Shown one piece after another: positions 51,886-60,063 of a stretch of DNA of 64,000 nucleotides. The translations under genes and the position numbers were made by a program. The notes beneath the pieces were generated by a model, which worked only from the letters and a program-made list of their open reading frames with translations, did no database searches and was not told the origin of the DNA. The stretch lies in NCBI GenBank assembly GCA_964603685.1, contig CAZRWF010000002.1, positions 1-64,000 on the forward strand, given 5' to 3'. The first letter of the stretch is position 1, and each line of letters opens with the position of its first letter. This stretch comes from UBA8401 sp964603685 (lineage in GTDB: Bacteria; Bacteroidota; Ignavibacteria; UBA10030; UBA8401).

Positions 51886-52587
51886 CTAGATATTAAATGA
51901 TGAATAAATAACGATAAATAACATTGCTACCACGGCCACCGAGAGGATCATTACCATGGCGCTGGTGACGGCGGAAAAACGATGCGCCATGCGTAAACCT
52001 TTCATGCCCAACAGCGCGCTCCACAACACACACGCTCCGTCCAACGCCAACAACGTCACCGTGATTTCCGGCTTTACTTCCAGCGCCGATGGATTGGTGG
52101 AAAACAACAATAATCCGAGAGTGCCCAATTCCAGCGGAAGGATGAAGACCACCGACAACATCACCGGGACCAGCGACCAACCGACGATGCCGTACGTTTC
52201 TTTGAACGCGGCCTTACCTTTCAACAACCGGCTGAATCCGTGTACCGTTCCGGCAAGCGCGTAAAACATAGGAATGGCGAAAATTGCACCGACGACCGAA
52301 CCGAATAACAGAAGCGGGAACAGATTGTCGAACGAATTGCCGGAGCGAAATCCCCACAACAGTGTAAAAAAAGAGCCGATGCCGAAAAACAATCCGAGGA
52401 AAAGGACGAAATTTTTATGTTCGGCAATGATCACTTTTTTGAACGCCTGTTCCGGCGATTCGATGATGAGCCAGATCATCGAAAAAAAATCCAGATTCGG
52501 CACCCGGTCCTGCACATAACTGCCGCAAGCGCTACAGGTAACGGCAAAATCGTCATTCGAATGCTGACAGACCGGGCAGACAATCAT
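51886..52587 (-). CDS. YIP1-family membrane protein with zinc ribbon
   Basis: 233 residues. The N-terminal CPVCQHSN...CSACGSYV is a two-CxxC zinc ribbon (about 4-22), followed by a linker and five membrane helices with the Yip1 pattern (SPEQAFKKVIIAEHKN before helix 1; GTVHGFSRLLKGKAAFKETYGIVGWSLVP in the middle). Bacterial Yip1 proteins are of unknown function. The predicted start of transcription is only 2-3 bases from the ATG at 52587, so the message may be leaderless. It heads a unit with the ABM-like and hemerythrin-like genes. Confidence 0.82.
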   Translation of the reverse strand: MIVCPVCQHSNDDFAVTCSACGSYVQDRVPNLDFFSMIWLIIESPEQAFKKVIIAEHKNFVLFLGLFFGIGSFFTLLWGFRSGNSFDNLFPLLLFGSVVGAIFAIPMFYALAGTVHGFSRLLKGKAAFKETYGIVGWSLVPVMLSVVFILPLELGTLGLLLFSTNPSALEVKPEITVTLLALDGACVLWSALLGMKGLRMAHRFSAVTSAMVMILSVAVVAMLFIVIYSSFNI

Positions 52588-52596
52588 ATGAAGAGA

Positions 52597-52625
52597 AAAA
52601 TACGAAGATTTGCGCGGGCTTGCAA
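52597..52625 (-). promoter_or_regulatory. Promoter of the YIP1-ABM-hemerythrin unit
   Basis: TTGCAA (52620-52625), 17-base spacer, TATTTT (52597-52602) on the minus strand; the ATG begins 9 bases after the -10 box. Confidence 0.55.
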
Positions 52626-52670
52626 TGAAAAACAGCGGATAATTTCACTTCGGGAACGGGAAGCAGCGAA

Positions 52671-54047
52671 TTATGATCCGCGCGGCGTGAAGTGTGCCGT
52701 AAAATGTCGCAGTTGCGGCGCTTCATACGTTATGGTGTATCCGCGCAGAGAGGTTCGGCCGGCAAACAGCTCGACGCTGCACTCCACCACATAGTCGATG
52801 TGACTTTGCGTGTACACCCGTCGCGGAATCGCCAGACGCACCAACTCCATCGGCGGTGAGAGGAGTTTTCCATCGTGATCATACTTTCCGAACATCACGC
52901 TTCCGATCTCGACGGAACGGATTCCGCCGAGAGAATACAATGCACAAACGACCGATTGGCCGGGATACTGATCCGGCGGCACGTGCGGCAGCAATTGTTT
53001 TGCATCGATGTAAATGGCATGTCCTCCGGGCGGTTGAAGAATCGGTATGCCGATCTCCGTCAGTTTATTTCCGAGGTATTCTACCGAACGTAATCGGTAA
53101 GTCAAATAATGTTCATCCAGCACTTCTTCTAATCCTTGCGCGATCGCTTCGAGGTCCCGTCCGGCCAATCCGCCGTACGTCGGAAACCCTTCGGTGACGA
53201 TCAATAAATTGCGCGCTTGTGTTGCCAGGGCGTCATCATTCAACGCCAAAAATCCTCCCATATTGACGATCGCATCTTTTTTCGCGCTCATCGTTACGCC
53301 GTCGGCGTATGAAAACATCTCTTCGGCGATGGCACGGGGACTGACATGTTCATACCCCTTTTCTCTTTTTTTAATGAAAAAGGCATTCTCCGCAAATCTG
53401 CACGCGTCGATAAACAGCGGGATACCGTATTTTTTTAAAACCGCTTTTGTCTCCCGAATATTGTGCATCGAAACCGGCTGTCCGCCGCCGGAATTGTTTG
53501 TGACCGTAATAAAACAGACCGGTATATTCTCCGGGCCGGTCCGTTGAATAAATTCTTCCAACGCGGGGATATTCATATTCCCCTTGAACGGTGCGATCAC
53601 ATCGGGGCGTTTTCCTTCTTCGGTCAGAAAATCCACCGCCACGGCGCCGCTGAATTCCACATTGGCGCGGGTGGTGTCAAAATGCGTATTGTTCGGAATG
53701 TACTTTCCCGGACCGCCGATGATCGAAAAGAGTATTTTTTCCGCCGCTCGCCCTTGATGCGTGGGAATGATGTGCGTGAGGCCGGTCAACGAACGGACGG
53801 CCCGTTCAAACCGGTAAAAACTTCTTGCTCCGGCATACGATTCATCCCCTTCCATAATCCCCGCCCACTGCTTCGCGCTCATGGCGGAAGTACCGCTGTC
53901 GGTCAAGAGATCGATCAATACGTCGTCAGCATCGATCAAAAAAGGATTATAATGCGCTTTGCGAAGGATGTCTTTCCGTTCTTCCGGAGTCGTGAAACGG
54001 ATCGGTTCCACCGATTTGATCTTGAACGGTTCAATGATGGTTTTCAT
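52671..54047 (-). CDS. tnaA: Tryptophanase
   Basis: A 458-residue PLP enzyme splitting L-tryptophan into indole, pyruvate and ammonia. It has the tryptophanase version of each residue that separates it from tyrosine phenol-lyase: Asp124 in HFDTTR where phenol-lyase has Thr, Ile381 in RSVEIG where phenol-lyase has Arg, and His448 in LRHFTAHF where phenol-lyase has Phe. PLP is held by Lys257 in SAKKD. The phosphate arginine is in QGRAAEK. The start overlaps the apt stop by 4 bases, so it is translated from the apt message. No leader peptide or tnaB permease is present, so the E. coli type of tryptophan attenuation is not expected. Confidence 0.92.
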   Translation of the reverse strand: MKTIIEPFKIKSVEPIRFTTPEERKDILRKAHYNPFLIDADDVLIDLLTDSGTSAMSAKQWAGIMEGDESYAGARSFYRFERAVRSLTGLTHIIPTHQGRAAEKILFSIIGGPGKYIPNNTHFDTTRANVEFSGAVAVDFLTEEGKRPDVIAPFKGNMNIPALEEFIQRTGPENIPVCFITVTNNSGGGQPVSMHNIRETKAVLKKYGIPLFIDACRFAENAFFIKKREKGYEHVSPRAIAEEMFSYADGVTMSAKKDAIVNMGGFLALNDDALATQARNLLIVTEGFPTYGGLAGRDLEAIAQGLEEVLDEHYLTYRLRSVEYLGNKLTEIGIPILQPPGGHAIYIDAKQLLPHVPPDQYPGQSVVCALYSLGGIRSVEIGSVMFGKYDHDGKLLSPPMELVRLAIPRRVYTQSHIDYVVECSVELFAGRTSLRGYTITYEAPQLRHFTAHFTPRGS

Positions 54048-54568
54048 GTCTCGCGGGAATAGTCGACGAGTGAATGGATCGGCACGCCGGCGAATTTTTT
54101 TCGCCCGTGCAAGAAGGATAATTCCACAAGAAATGAAAGTCCGACAATCTCCCCTTTGAGCCGGCGAACGAGAGAACAGGCGGCTTCCATCGTTCCGCCG
54201 GTGGCGAGAACATCATCATGCAGCAAAACGTTTTCACCGGGCCGGATCGCGTCCGAATGGATTTCAATGGCATCTGTACCGTATTCCAGCTGATACTCTT
54301 GACGGACAGTGGTAAAGGGCAGTTTCCCCGGCTTTCTGATCGGTACAAAACCCGCGTTCAGCCGGTCCGCCACCGCCGCTCCGATGATGAAACCGCGCGA
54401 TTCGATGCCGACGACTTTCGTAATCGACAGACCGCGGTATCGTTCGGCGATCGTTTCGATGCAATAATGGAGCGCTGCCGGATCCTGCAGAACCGTGGTA
54501 ATATCTTTGAACATAATCCCCTTCTTGGGAAAATCGGGAATTGTTCTGATCAGTGCGGAGAGATCCAT
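54044..54568 (-). CDS. apt: Adenine phosphoribosyltransferase
   Basis: 174 residues from the ATG at 54568, chosen for the GAGG upstream and the family start DLSALIRTIPDFPKKGIMFKD; the longer frame to 54646 runs into the glnN terminator. Motifs are VVGIESRGFIIGAAVA, the variable RKPGKLPF loop and the PRPP site VLLHDDVLATGGT. It converts adenine and PRPP to AMP. It is followed by tnaA with an ATGA overlap, an unusual partner. A separate promoter lies just after the glnN terminator. Confidence 0.95.
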   Translation of the reverse strand: MDLSALIRTIPDFPKKGIMFKDITTVLQDPAALHYCIETIAERYRGLSITKVVGIESRGFIIGAAVADRLNAGFVPIRKPGKLPFTTVRQEYQLEYGTDAIEIHSDAIRPGENVLLHDDVLATGGTMEAACSLVRRLKGEIVGLSFLVELSFLHGRKKFAGVPIHSLVDYSRET

Positions 54569-54592
54569 TCCATCCTCAATTTTTTGTGCAGA

Positions 54593-54621
54593 AAAATAGA
54601 AAAAACAGGACGGAGAAGCAA
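54593..54621 (-). promoter_or_regulatory. Promoter of apt-tnaA
   Basis: TTGCTT (54616-54621), 17-base spacer, TATTTT (54593-54598) on the minus strand, leader about 18 bases. Confidence 0.55.
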
Positions 54622-54626
54622 TGCGC

Positions 54627-54656
54627 AAAAAAAATCCCCGGATCACTCCGGGGATT
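54627..54656 (-). terminator. Terminator of glutamine synthetase
   Basis: Perfect 10-bp stem AATCCCCGGA/TCCGGGGATT with loop TCAC, followed by an eight-base U-run on the minus strand. Confidence 0.92.
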
Positions 54657-54681
54657 CGCCTTCACGATATAATGCACTGAT

Positions 54682-56808
54682 CTACAATCCAACGATCATA
54701 TCGGAATATTTCGGAACCGGCCACAGATCCGCCGAAACACTTTCTTCGAGCGTATCGACGATACCCCGTACGACTTCGGTTTGTTTGCGGACACCGAGAT
54801 ACGTTGATCCTTTTTTCTTGATATCCTCCACTTTACGAGCCGCCGCCAATTGTTTTTCCAGTGCCGTCAGCTCCAGGTGAAGCCGGGACACCAACGATGA
54901 AATATTTTTGACGACCGTGGTGATGGTTTTGACCCCCTTATCGCTTCGGCCAACGACGGATTTTAATCCGTCGACCGTTTGCGTAAGGTCGGTTATGTAG
55001 GTGGTTCCTGCCGGGAAAAAGAGCGTCGTCGCCATTGTTTTTGCCACCTGTGCCTCGATCTCCACCTGTTTCACATAATTTTCGATGTCAATGTGATAGA
55101 TCGCTTCGAGTTCCCTTTCGGAATACACTTTATATTGCGTAAAAAGATGCTCTGCTTCTTTGGTGAGAAATGCCGTCAATGCTTCGGGCGATGTCTTCAA
55201 ATTCGGCAATCCTCGTTTTGCCGCTTCTTTATGCCAGGCATCGGAATATCCGTCGCCGCTGAAGAGCACTTTTTTGGATTCCGCGATCGTCTTCCGCAGC
55301 ACGGTGACGATGGCGGAGGTGAGGTCTTTTCCCCCTCCGACCAGTTTTTCGATTTGCGTGCGAAGATCATCCAGCGATTCGGCCATGGCCGTATTTAATA
55401 CGGTGATCGGCGTCGACGGCGATTGACTGGAACCGACGGCGCGGAATTCGAATTTATTTCCGGTGAAGGCGAACGGCGAGGTCCTGTTACGGTCGGTATT
55501 ATCCTTCGGGATTTCGGGAATTTTGTCGATCCCGATATTCAGCCATGCTTCATCGGTATTCGTGGTCACTTTCCCTTTTTCGAGATCATCCAACACGCGG
55601 GTCAGCAATTCGCCGAGAAATACGGAGATGATGGCCGGAGGCGCTTCATTCGCACCGAGCCGGTGGTCATTGTGGGCGGTCGCAATGGAAGCGCGCAATA
55701 AACGGGAATGTTTGTACACCGCTTTGATGGTGGCGACAAGGAAGACGAGAAACTGCAGATTGGATTGCGGTGTTTTCCCGGGATTGAGTAAATTTTCCCC
55801 TTTGTCCGTCCCCAACGCCCAATTGCAGTGTTTGCCGCTGCCGTTCACCGAAGCGAACGGTTTTTCGTGTAACAACACGGCAAGGTTGTGCCGTTGGGCG
55901 ATCCGGTCCATCAAATCCATCAATATCTGATTATGATCGATCGCAACATTGACATCTTCGTAAATCGGCGCGACTTCGAACTGATTCGGAGCGACCTCGT
56001 TGTGGCGCGTTTTCAGAGGAATGCCGAGTTTGTACGACTCATGTTCGATTTCGGTCATAAACGCGAAGGCGCGTTCGGGTATATTGCCGAAATATTGATC
56101 TTCGAGCTGCTGATGTTTTGCCGGCGTCCGTCCGAACAATGTTCTGCCTGTTTGTTTCAAGTCGGGCCGTGAGTTGTAATATTCCCGGTCGATCAAAAAA
56201 TATTCCTGTTCGACGCCGAGGGTGGAAAATACTTTGCTGGCGGGATTATTGAAGTGTTTTAACATCCGCATGGCGGACTGATTCAACGCTTCGATCGAGC
56301 GGAGCAACGGTGCTTTTTTATCCAACGTTTCGCCGGTGTACGAAATGAAGACCGTGGGAATGCACAGTGTGTTCCCATGAGGATATTCCATAATAAACAC
56401 GGGGCTCGTCGGATCCCAAATCGTGTATCCGCGGGCTTCGAATGTCGCCCGGATACCGCCCGACGGAAATGACGATGCATCGGGTTCACCCTGGATCAAT
56501 TGTTTGCCGGTAAAGGCTTCGATGATCTTTCCGCCGTCCCCATAATCGATAAACGAATCATGTTTTTCGGCGGTGAATCCGGTCAACGGCTGGAACCAAT
56601 GCGTATAATGTGTGCACCCTTTGGCAATTGCCCAATCTTTCATCGCAATTGCGACGATATTTGCGGTATCACGGTCGAGCTTCTCGCTTTTGCTGATCAC
56701 GTTTTGGATCTTTTCAAAGGCACTTTTCGGAAGCATTTGCTGCATTTTGGGGAGATCGAAAATATTCTCTCCAAAATATGTCGACACCGGTTTCACCTGT
56801 TTACTCAT
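54682..56808 (-). CDS. glnN: Glutamine synthetase, type III
   Basis: A 708-residue GSIII, twice the length of GlnA, which forms dodecamers and makes glutamine from glutamate and ammonia with ATP. Recognisable stretches are HYTHWFQPLTGFTAEKHDSF (about 66-85), FPSGGIRATFEARGYTIWDPTSP (about 112-136), the catalytic GVEQEYFLI, RHNEVAPNQFEVAPIYEDVN with the glutamate-binding box, and FASVNGSGKHCNWALGTD (NGSGKH). The C-terminal 150 residues are the GSIII-specific helical part. GSIII is typical of Bacteroidota and cyanobacteria. It follows an Lrp-type regulator by 9 bases, so nitrogen or amino acid control by that regulator is likely. Confidence 0.96.
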   Translation of the reverse strand: MSKQVKPVSTYFGENIFDLPKMQQMLPKSAFEKIQNVISKSEKLDRDTANIVAIAMKDWAIAKGCTHYTHWFQPLTGFTAEKHDSFIDYGDGGKIIEAFTGKQLIQGEPDASSFPSGGIRATFEARGYTIWDPTSPVFIMEYPHGNTLCIPTVFISYTGETLDKKAPLLRSIEALNQSAMRMLKHFNNPASKVFSTLGVEQEYFLIDREYYNSRPDLKQTGRTLFGRTPAKHQQLEDQYFGNIPERAFAFMTEIEHESYKLGIPLKTRHNEVAPNQFEVAPIYEDVNVAIDHNQILMDLMDRIAQRHNLAVLLHEKPFASVNGSGKHCNWALGTDKGENLLNPGKTPQSNLQFLVFLVATIKAVYKHSRLLRASIATAHNDHRLGANEAPPAIISVFLGELLTRVLDDLEKGKVTTNTDEAWLNIGIDKIPEIPKDNTDRNRTSPFAFTGNKFEFRAVGSSQSPSTPITVLNTAMAESLDDLRTQIEKLVGGGKDLTSAIVTVLRKTIAESKKVLFSGDGYSDAWHKEAAKRGLPNLKTSPEALTAFLTKEAEHLFTQYKVYSERELEAIYHIDIENYVKQVEIEAQVAKTMATTLFFPAGTTYITDLTQTVDGLKSVVGRSDKGVKTITTVVKNISSLVSRLHLELTALEKQLAAARKVEDIKKKGSTYLGVRKQTEVVRGIVDTLEESVSADLWPVPKYSDMIVGL

Positions 56809-56817
56809 GGTTTTTCC

Positions 56818-57291
56818 TTATTTTGGTTTTGTGATTTTAAGTTTGTTGGTTTCTTTCATGGTTGATAAGACAATGCTTGTGGTGGTGTTAACGATGCCGG
56901 ACCATGCTTGGATTTTCGAAAGTAATTTCTCCAGTGTGGATGTGTTTTCTGTGCGGATCTTCAATAAATGAGTCCCCGAACCGGTAACGGAATGCACCTC
57001 CAATATTTCATCCGTGGATTTTGCATGGTCAATAAATGAACCGTAATGTTTGGAAGAGTCGACGGTGACGGTGATAAAAGCGGTGATATCTTTCCCCACT
57101 TTTTTGGGATCAATAAATGCCGTATAACCCGTAATGATGCCGTTTTCTTCCAGTTTTTTTAATCGTTCGCTGACCGAGGGGATCGTGAGTTCAACCGACT
57201 GGGCGAGATCATTTCTCCGGGTTCTGCCGTTTTTTTGCAAAATATCCAATAATTGAATATCAATTTCGTCCAAATGGTAAGCCGAATTCAT
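56818..57291 (-). CDS. Lrp/AsnC-family transcriptional regulator
   Basis: 157 residues: an N-terminal winged helix-turn-helix (about 5-60, DEIDIQLLDILQKNGRTRRNDLAQSVELTIPSVSERL is the classic pattern) and a C-terminal RAM ligand-binding domain (about 70-150). These proteins form octamers that sense amino acids. The gene lies 9 bases before the type III glutamine synthetase and is first in that transcript. Its promoter is overlaid by a 30-bp-spaced repeat, consistent with autoregulation and control of glnN. The ligand cannot be told from sequence. Confidence 0.93.
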   Translation of the reverse strand: MNSAYHLDEIDIQLLDILQKNGRTRRNDLAQSVELTIPSVSERLKKLEENGIITGYTAFIDPKKVGKDITAFITVTVDSSKHYGSFIDHAKSTDEILEVHSVTGSGTHLLKIRTENTSTLEKLLSKIQAWSGIVNTTTSIVLSTMKETNKLKITKPK

Positions 57292-57297
57292 AATAAC

Positions 57298-57346
57298 CTT
57301 AATCTTTTAGGTTTAACATCATATTTTCTTAAAATATAAGGTTAAA
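57298..57346 (-). promoter_or_regulatory. Direct repeats over the Lrp-glnN promoter (candidate Lrp operators)
   Basis: Two 19-base copies, TTTAACCTTATATTTTAAG (57328-57346) and TTAAACCTAAAAGATTAAG (57298-57316), match at 14 of 19 positions and are 30 bases apart, about three helical turns. The first covers the -10 box, the second the ribosome-binding region. Confidence 0.55.
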
Positions 57347-57361
57347 GTATCTTTTTGTCAA
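57333..57361 (-). promoter_or_regulatory. Promoter of the Lrp-glnN operon
   Basis: A near-consensus promoter: TTGACA (57356-57361), 17-base spacer, TATATT (57333-57338) on the minus strand. Confidence 0.75.
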
Positions 57362-57373
57362 ATAATATTTAAA

Positions 57374-57404
57374 ATAAAAAAACCCGGTAAAACAACACCG
57401 GGTG
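57374..57404 (-). terminator. Terminator of nagA
   Basis: Stem ACCCGGT/ACCGGGT (57382-57403) with an 8-base loop, followed on the minus strand by TTTTTTATTTT. Confidence 0.85.
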
Positions 57405-57426
57405 TTTACGCGATCGATCGAAAAAA

Positions 57427-58602
57427 TTACTTGGTGAAAAGTCCGTTCCGTTGATATTTTATTTTGCCTTCGTAGATGGTGCCGTGGACGTTAAACTCAT
57501 CGTCCATCACGACGAGATCGGCATCTTTTCCCACTGCCAGGATTCCTTTTTGGTGTTCCAAACCGAGCACCTTCGCGCCGTTGAGGGACGCCATCCGTAC
57601 GGCATCCGTGAGCGGGATGCCGACCATCGTGACCATATTCTTGACCGCTTCGTTCATCGTCAATGTACTTCCGGCCAATGTACCGTTTTCCAAAAATGCT
57701 TTTTTGTTTTTTACAATGATCTTTTGATCCATAAAGTGATAATCCCCGTCCGGCATTCCGCTCGCACGAATGGCGTCCGTGACCAGAATGATTCCTCCGC
57801 TTCCTTTGATATTGTGCAACAGCTTGATCACAATCGGATCCACATGAATACCATCGGCGATCAACTCCACTTTTAATTCGTTCCGCAGCAATGCAGCCAC
57901 CATAATGCCCGGTTCGCGATGATGGAACGGGCGCATGGCATTAAACATATGGGTGACATGGGCGGCACCGTTGTCGATCGCCTTTTCTATGTCGTCGTAC
58001 AATGCCAGCGTATGGCCGATGGAAGGTACCACACCCTGACTGGCCGCCGCCCTGATCACGTCGATATTCCCGGGAAGTTCCGGTGCAATAGTCATGATCT
58101 TAATGGATCCGCGGGCGGAGGCATTCAGTTCGTTCCATTGCGCAACATTCGGTTCCCAGAGATATTCGATTTTGTGCGCACCTTTGATCAACGGGTTGAT
58201 GAACGGACCTTCCATGTGAATGCCCCAGATGTTGGAGTCCGTATGCTTCTCTGAATAACTGGCAATCCGGTCGACATCCTTTTTTAACAGATCGATCTTT
58301 TTGCTGAACAGCGAAGCGAGCATTCCCGTGGTACCGTGCGCAAAGAAAAAATCCGAAATTGTTTTTATGGAATCGTCGCTGTCGTCAGCAAAACCTTTCC
58401 CTCCTCCGCCGTGGACCAGTAAATCGATGAATCCGGGCGTGACGGTTTTTCCTTTGAGGTCATAGACGGGAACATCGGATGCGATCTGTACATCGGAGAT
58501 CTTTCCCATGTTGACAATTTGTTTTCCGGAAACGACGATCGCACCGTTGTCCACAATGCGGAACGGGGTGACGATCTTCACATTTTTGAGAGCGTACGTC
58601 AT
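57427..58602 (-). CDS. nagA: N-acetylglucosamine-6-phosphate deacetylase
   Basis: A 391-residue amidohydrolase. Motifs are PGFIDLLVHGGGGKGF (metal-binding HxG/HGxxG), the HMEGPFINPLIKGAH stretch with the metal Glu, SIGHTLA, HVTHMFNAMRPFHHREPG, and LVTDAIRASGMPDG with the catalytic Asp. It removes acetate from GlcNAc-6-P for amino-sugar breakdown or peptidoglycan recycling. It overlaps rpe by 4 bases and ends the operon; nagB is not present. The neighbouring glycosylasparaginase (28385) would fit use of external amino sugars, but that link is inferred. Confidence 0.94.
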   Translation of the reverse strand: MTYALKNVKIVTPFRIVDNGAIVVSGKQIVNMGKISDVQIASDVPVYDLKGKTVTPGFIDLLVHGGGGKGFADDSDDSIKTISDFFFAHGTTGMLASLFSKKIDLLKKDVDRIASYSEKHTDSNIWGIHMEGPFINPLIKGAHKIEYLWEPNVAQWNELNASARGSIKIMTIAPELPGNIDVIRAAASQGVVPSIGHTLALYDDIEKAIDNGAAHVTHMFNAMRPFHHREPGIMVAALLRNELKVELIADGIHVDPIVIKLLHNIKGSGGIILVTDAIRASGMPDGDYHFMDQKIIVKNKKAFLENGTLAGSTLTMNEAVKNMVTMVGIPLTDAVRMASLNGAKVLGLEHQKGILAVGKDADLVVMDDEFNVHGTIYEGKIKYQRNGLFTK

Positions 58603-59273
58603 GGAGATGTGGGTAATGTTGAGAGGAGTGTCTGATAATTGGATTCGATCTTTCGATCCCCGAAAATGGCATTGCCGGCGACAAGATACCGCGCTCCGGC
58701 CGTATAGGCACGGGAGATGGTACGTTCGTCAATACCGCCATCCACTTCGATGATTGTTGAGAGACCGCGGTCCGTAATCATACGGGAGAGGTTCGAGATT
58801 TTTTGCACACTGGATTCGATAAATTTCTGTCCGCCAAAACCGGGATTCACCGACATGATCAGGACCAGATCCGCGAGCGGAAGAATCTCCTCCACTGTGG
58901 ACAACGGCGTAGAAGGATTTAAACTGACTCCTGCGCGCATGCCGAGTTCTTTGATCCGCGAAAGGGTGCGATGCAGATGCGTACACGCTTCGACGTGGAC
59001 GGTGAGAATATCGGCCCCTGCTTCTTTGAAGCGTTCAAGATATTGATCGGGATTTTCGATCATCAAATGGGTGTCGAGCGTTTTCGACGTTATTCCGTCA
59101 ATCGTTTTTACAATGCCCGGACCAAAGCTGATGTTGGGCACAAAATGTCCGTCCATGATATCAAGATGAAAAATCTGCGCCCCGGCGGCCTCGGCACGCC
59201 GAATGTCATCCCCCAACGCGGAAAAATCAGCGGAAAGGAGCGACGGACAGATCATGGCGTTGATGGGTTTCAT
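58599..59273 (-). CDS. rpe: Ribulose-phosphate 3-epimerase
   Basis: 224 residues from the ATG at 59273, chosen for the AGGAT upstream; the longer frame overlaps the PASTA gene. A TIM barrel with metal ligands in HLDIMDGHFVPN, LDTHLM and EVDGGID, SVNPGFGGQKFI near residue 140 and GNAIFG phosphate-binding near the end. It interconverts ribulose 5-phosphate and xylulose 5-phosphate in the pentose phosphate pathway. It lies 10 bases after the PASTA gene and overlaps nagA by 4 bases. Confidence 0.95.
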   Translation of the reverse strand: MKPINAMICPSLLSADFSALGDDIRRAEAAGAQIFHLDIMDGHFVPNISFGPGIVKTIDGITSKTLDTHLMIENPDQYLERFKEAGADILTVHVEACTHLHRTLSRIKELGMRAGVSLNPSTPLSTVEEILPLADLVLIMSVNPGFGGQKFIESSVQKISNLSRMITDRGLSTIIEVDGGIDERTISRAYTAGARYLVAGNAIFGDRKIESNYQTLLSTLPTSP

Positions 59274-59283
59274 GGTGACGATC

Positions 59284-60063
59284 CTACGGTAGTTTTTTCC
59301 CAGTTTTGTCCGGAGCCTGAACAACAAAAAGGTCGACCTCTTTTTGCGTCGTCACCACTTCGTTCTCCCGCGGCAGTTGATCGATCACGGTATTCGGAAG
59401 CAGTTCGTCATTCAATTGGTAGGTTACGTTGCCGATCCGCAAACCTTTTTCTTTCAGAATTTTTTGCGCTTCCGAAAATGTTTTTCCGATCAACGCCGGA
59501 ACAAAAATACTGTCAATCGATTCGCCGGCGCTCACCAGAACGCTGATATACGTATTTTTGCGGACTTTGCTTCCGGCCGGAATGTCTTGCGATATGATCG
59601 TACCTTCGGGCAATTCGATCGACACTTGGTACTGAATCGCTCCCTGTTTTAATCCTGCCCGATCCAAAGCAAATTTAGCATCCCGTATCGAACGGCCGCG
59701 CAGCGAAGGAACAATAACATCTTGTTCCCCGCCGGAGATCGTCAAATACACTCTCCGGCCCGTCTTCACGGTCTGATCGGCCGCCGGGTTTTGCAATATC
59801 ACATGCCCTACCGGATACGTATTATCCTGCCGCACTTCTCCCCGTTTTGGAACGAATTGAAGAGAATCGAGCAATCGTTTTGCTTCATCTTCGCTGAGTC
59901 CGACAACGTTCGGCACCGTGACGGTTCCCCCCTTGTTCACGTAGTACGGCATAACGAACGAATCGATCACGAACAATCCGATGAATAACGTACCGGAAAT
60001 CCAATAGATGGGACGAATCGATTTGGACTGCAGCAAACGGATAAAAAGATTCGGCTTTTTCAT
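59284..60063 (-). CDS. PASTA-domain membrane protein without kinase domain
   Basis: 259 residues. A short basic cytoplasmic end and one membrane helix (about 17-37, PIYWISGTLFIGLFVIDSFVM) are followed by three PASTA repeats (about 43-110, 112-182, 185-250), each beginning V-PxVxGLSxxEA-like (VPNVVGLSEDEAK, VPSLRGRSIRDAK, VPALIGKTFSEAQ). PASTA domains bind muropeptides or penicillins and usually follow a Ser/Thr kinase or penicillin-binding domain; here neither is present. It overlaps ribE by 4 bases. A role in sensing or binding cell-wall fragments is inferred. Confidence 0.88.
   Translation of the reverse strand: MKKPNLFIRLLQSKSIRPIYWISGTLFIGLFVIDSFVMPYYVNKGGTVTVPNVVGLSEDEAKRLLDSLQFVPKRGEVRQDNTYPVGHVILQNPAADQTVKTGRRVYLTISGGEQDVIVPSLRGRSIRDAKFALDRAGLKQGAIQYQVSIELPEGTIISQDIPAGSKVRKNTYISVLVSAGESIDSIFVPALIGKTFSEAQKILKEKGLRIGNVTYQLNDELLPNTVIDQLPRENEVVTTQKEVDLFVVQAPDKTGKKLP

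Noticed and set aside
53959..54159. tnaC-like leader peptide before tnaA
   Set aside because: tnaA begins inside the end of apt, so there is no room for a leader; no small frame with a conserved Trp precedes it.
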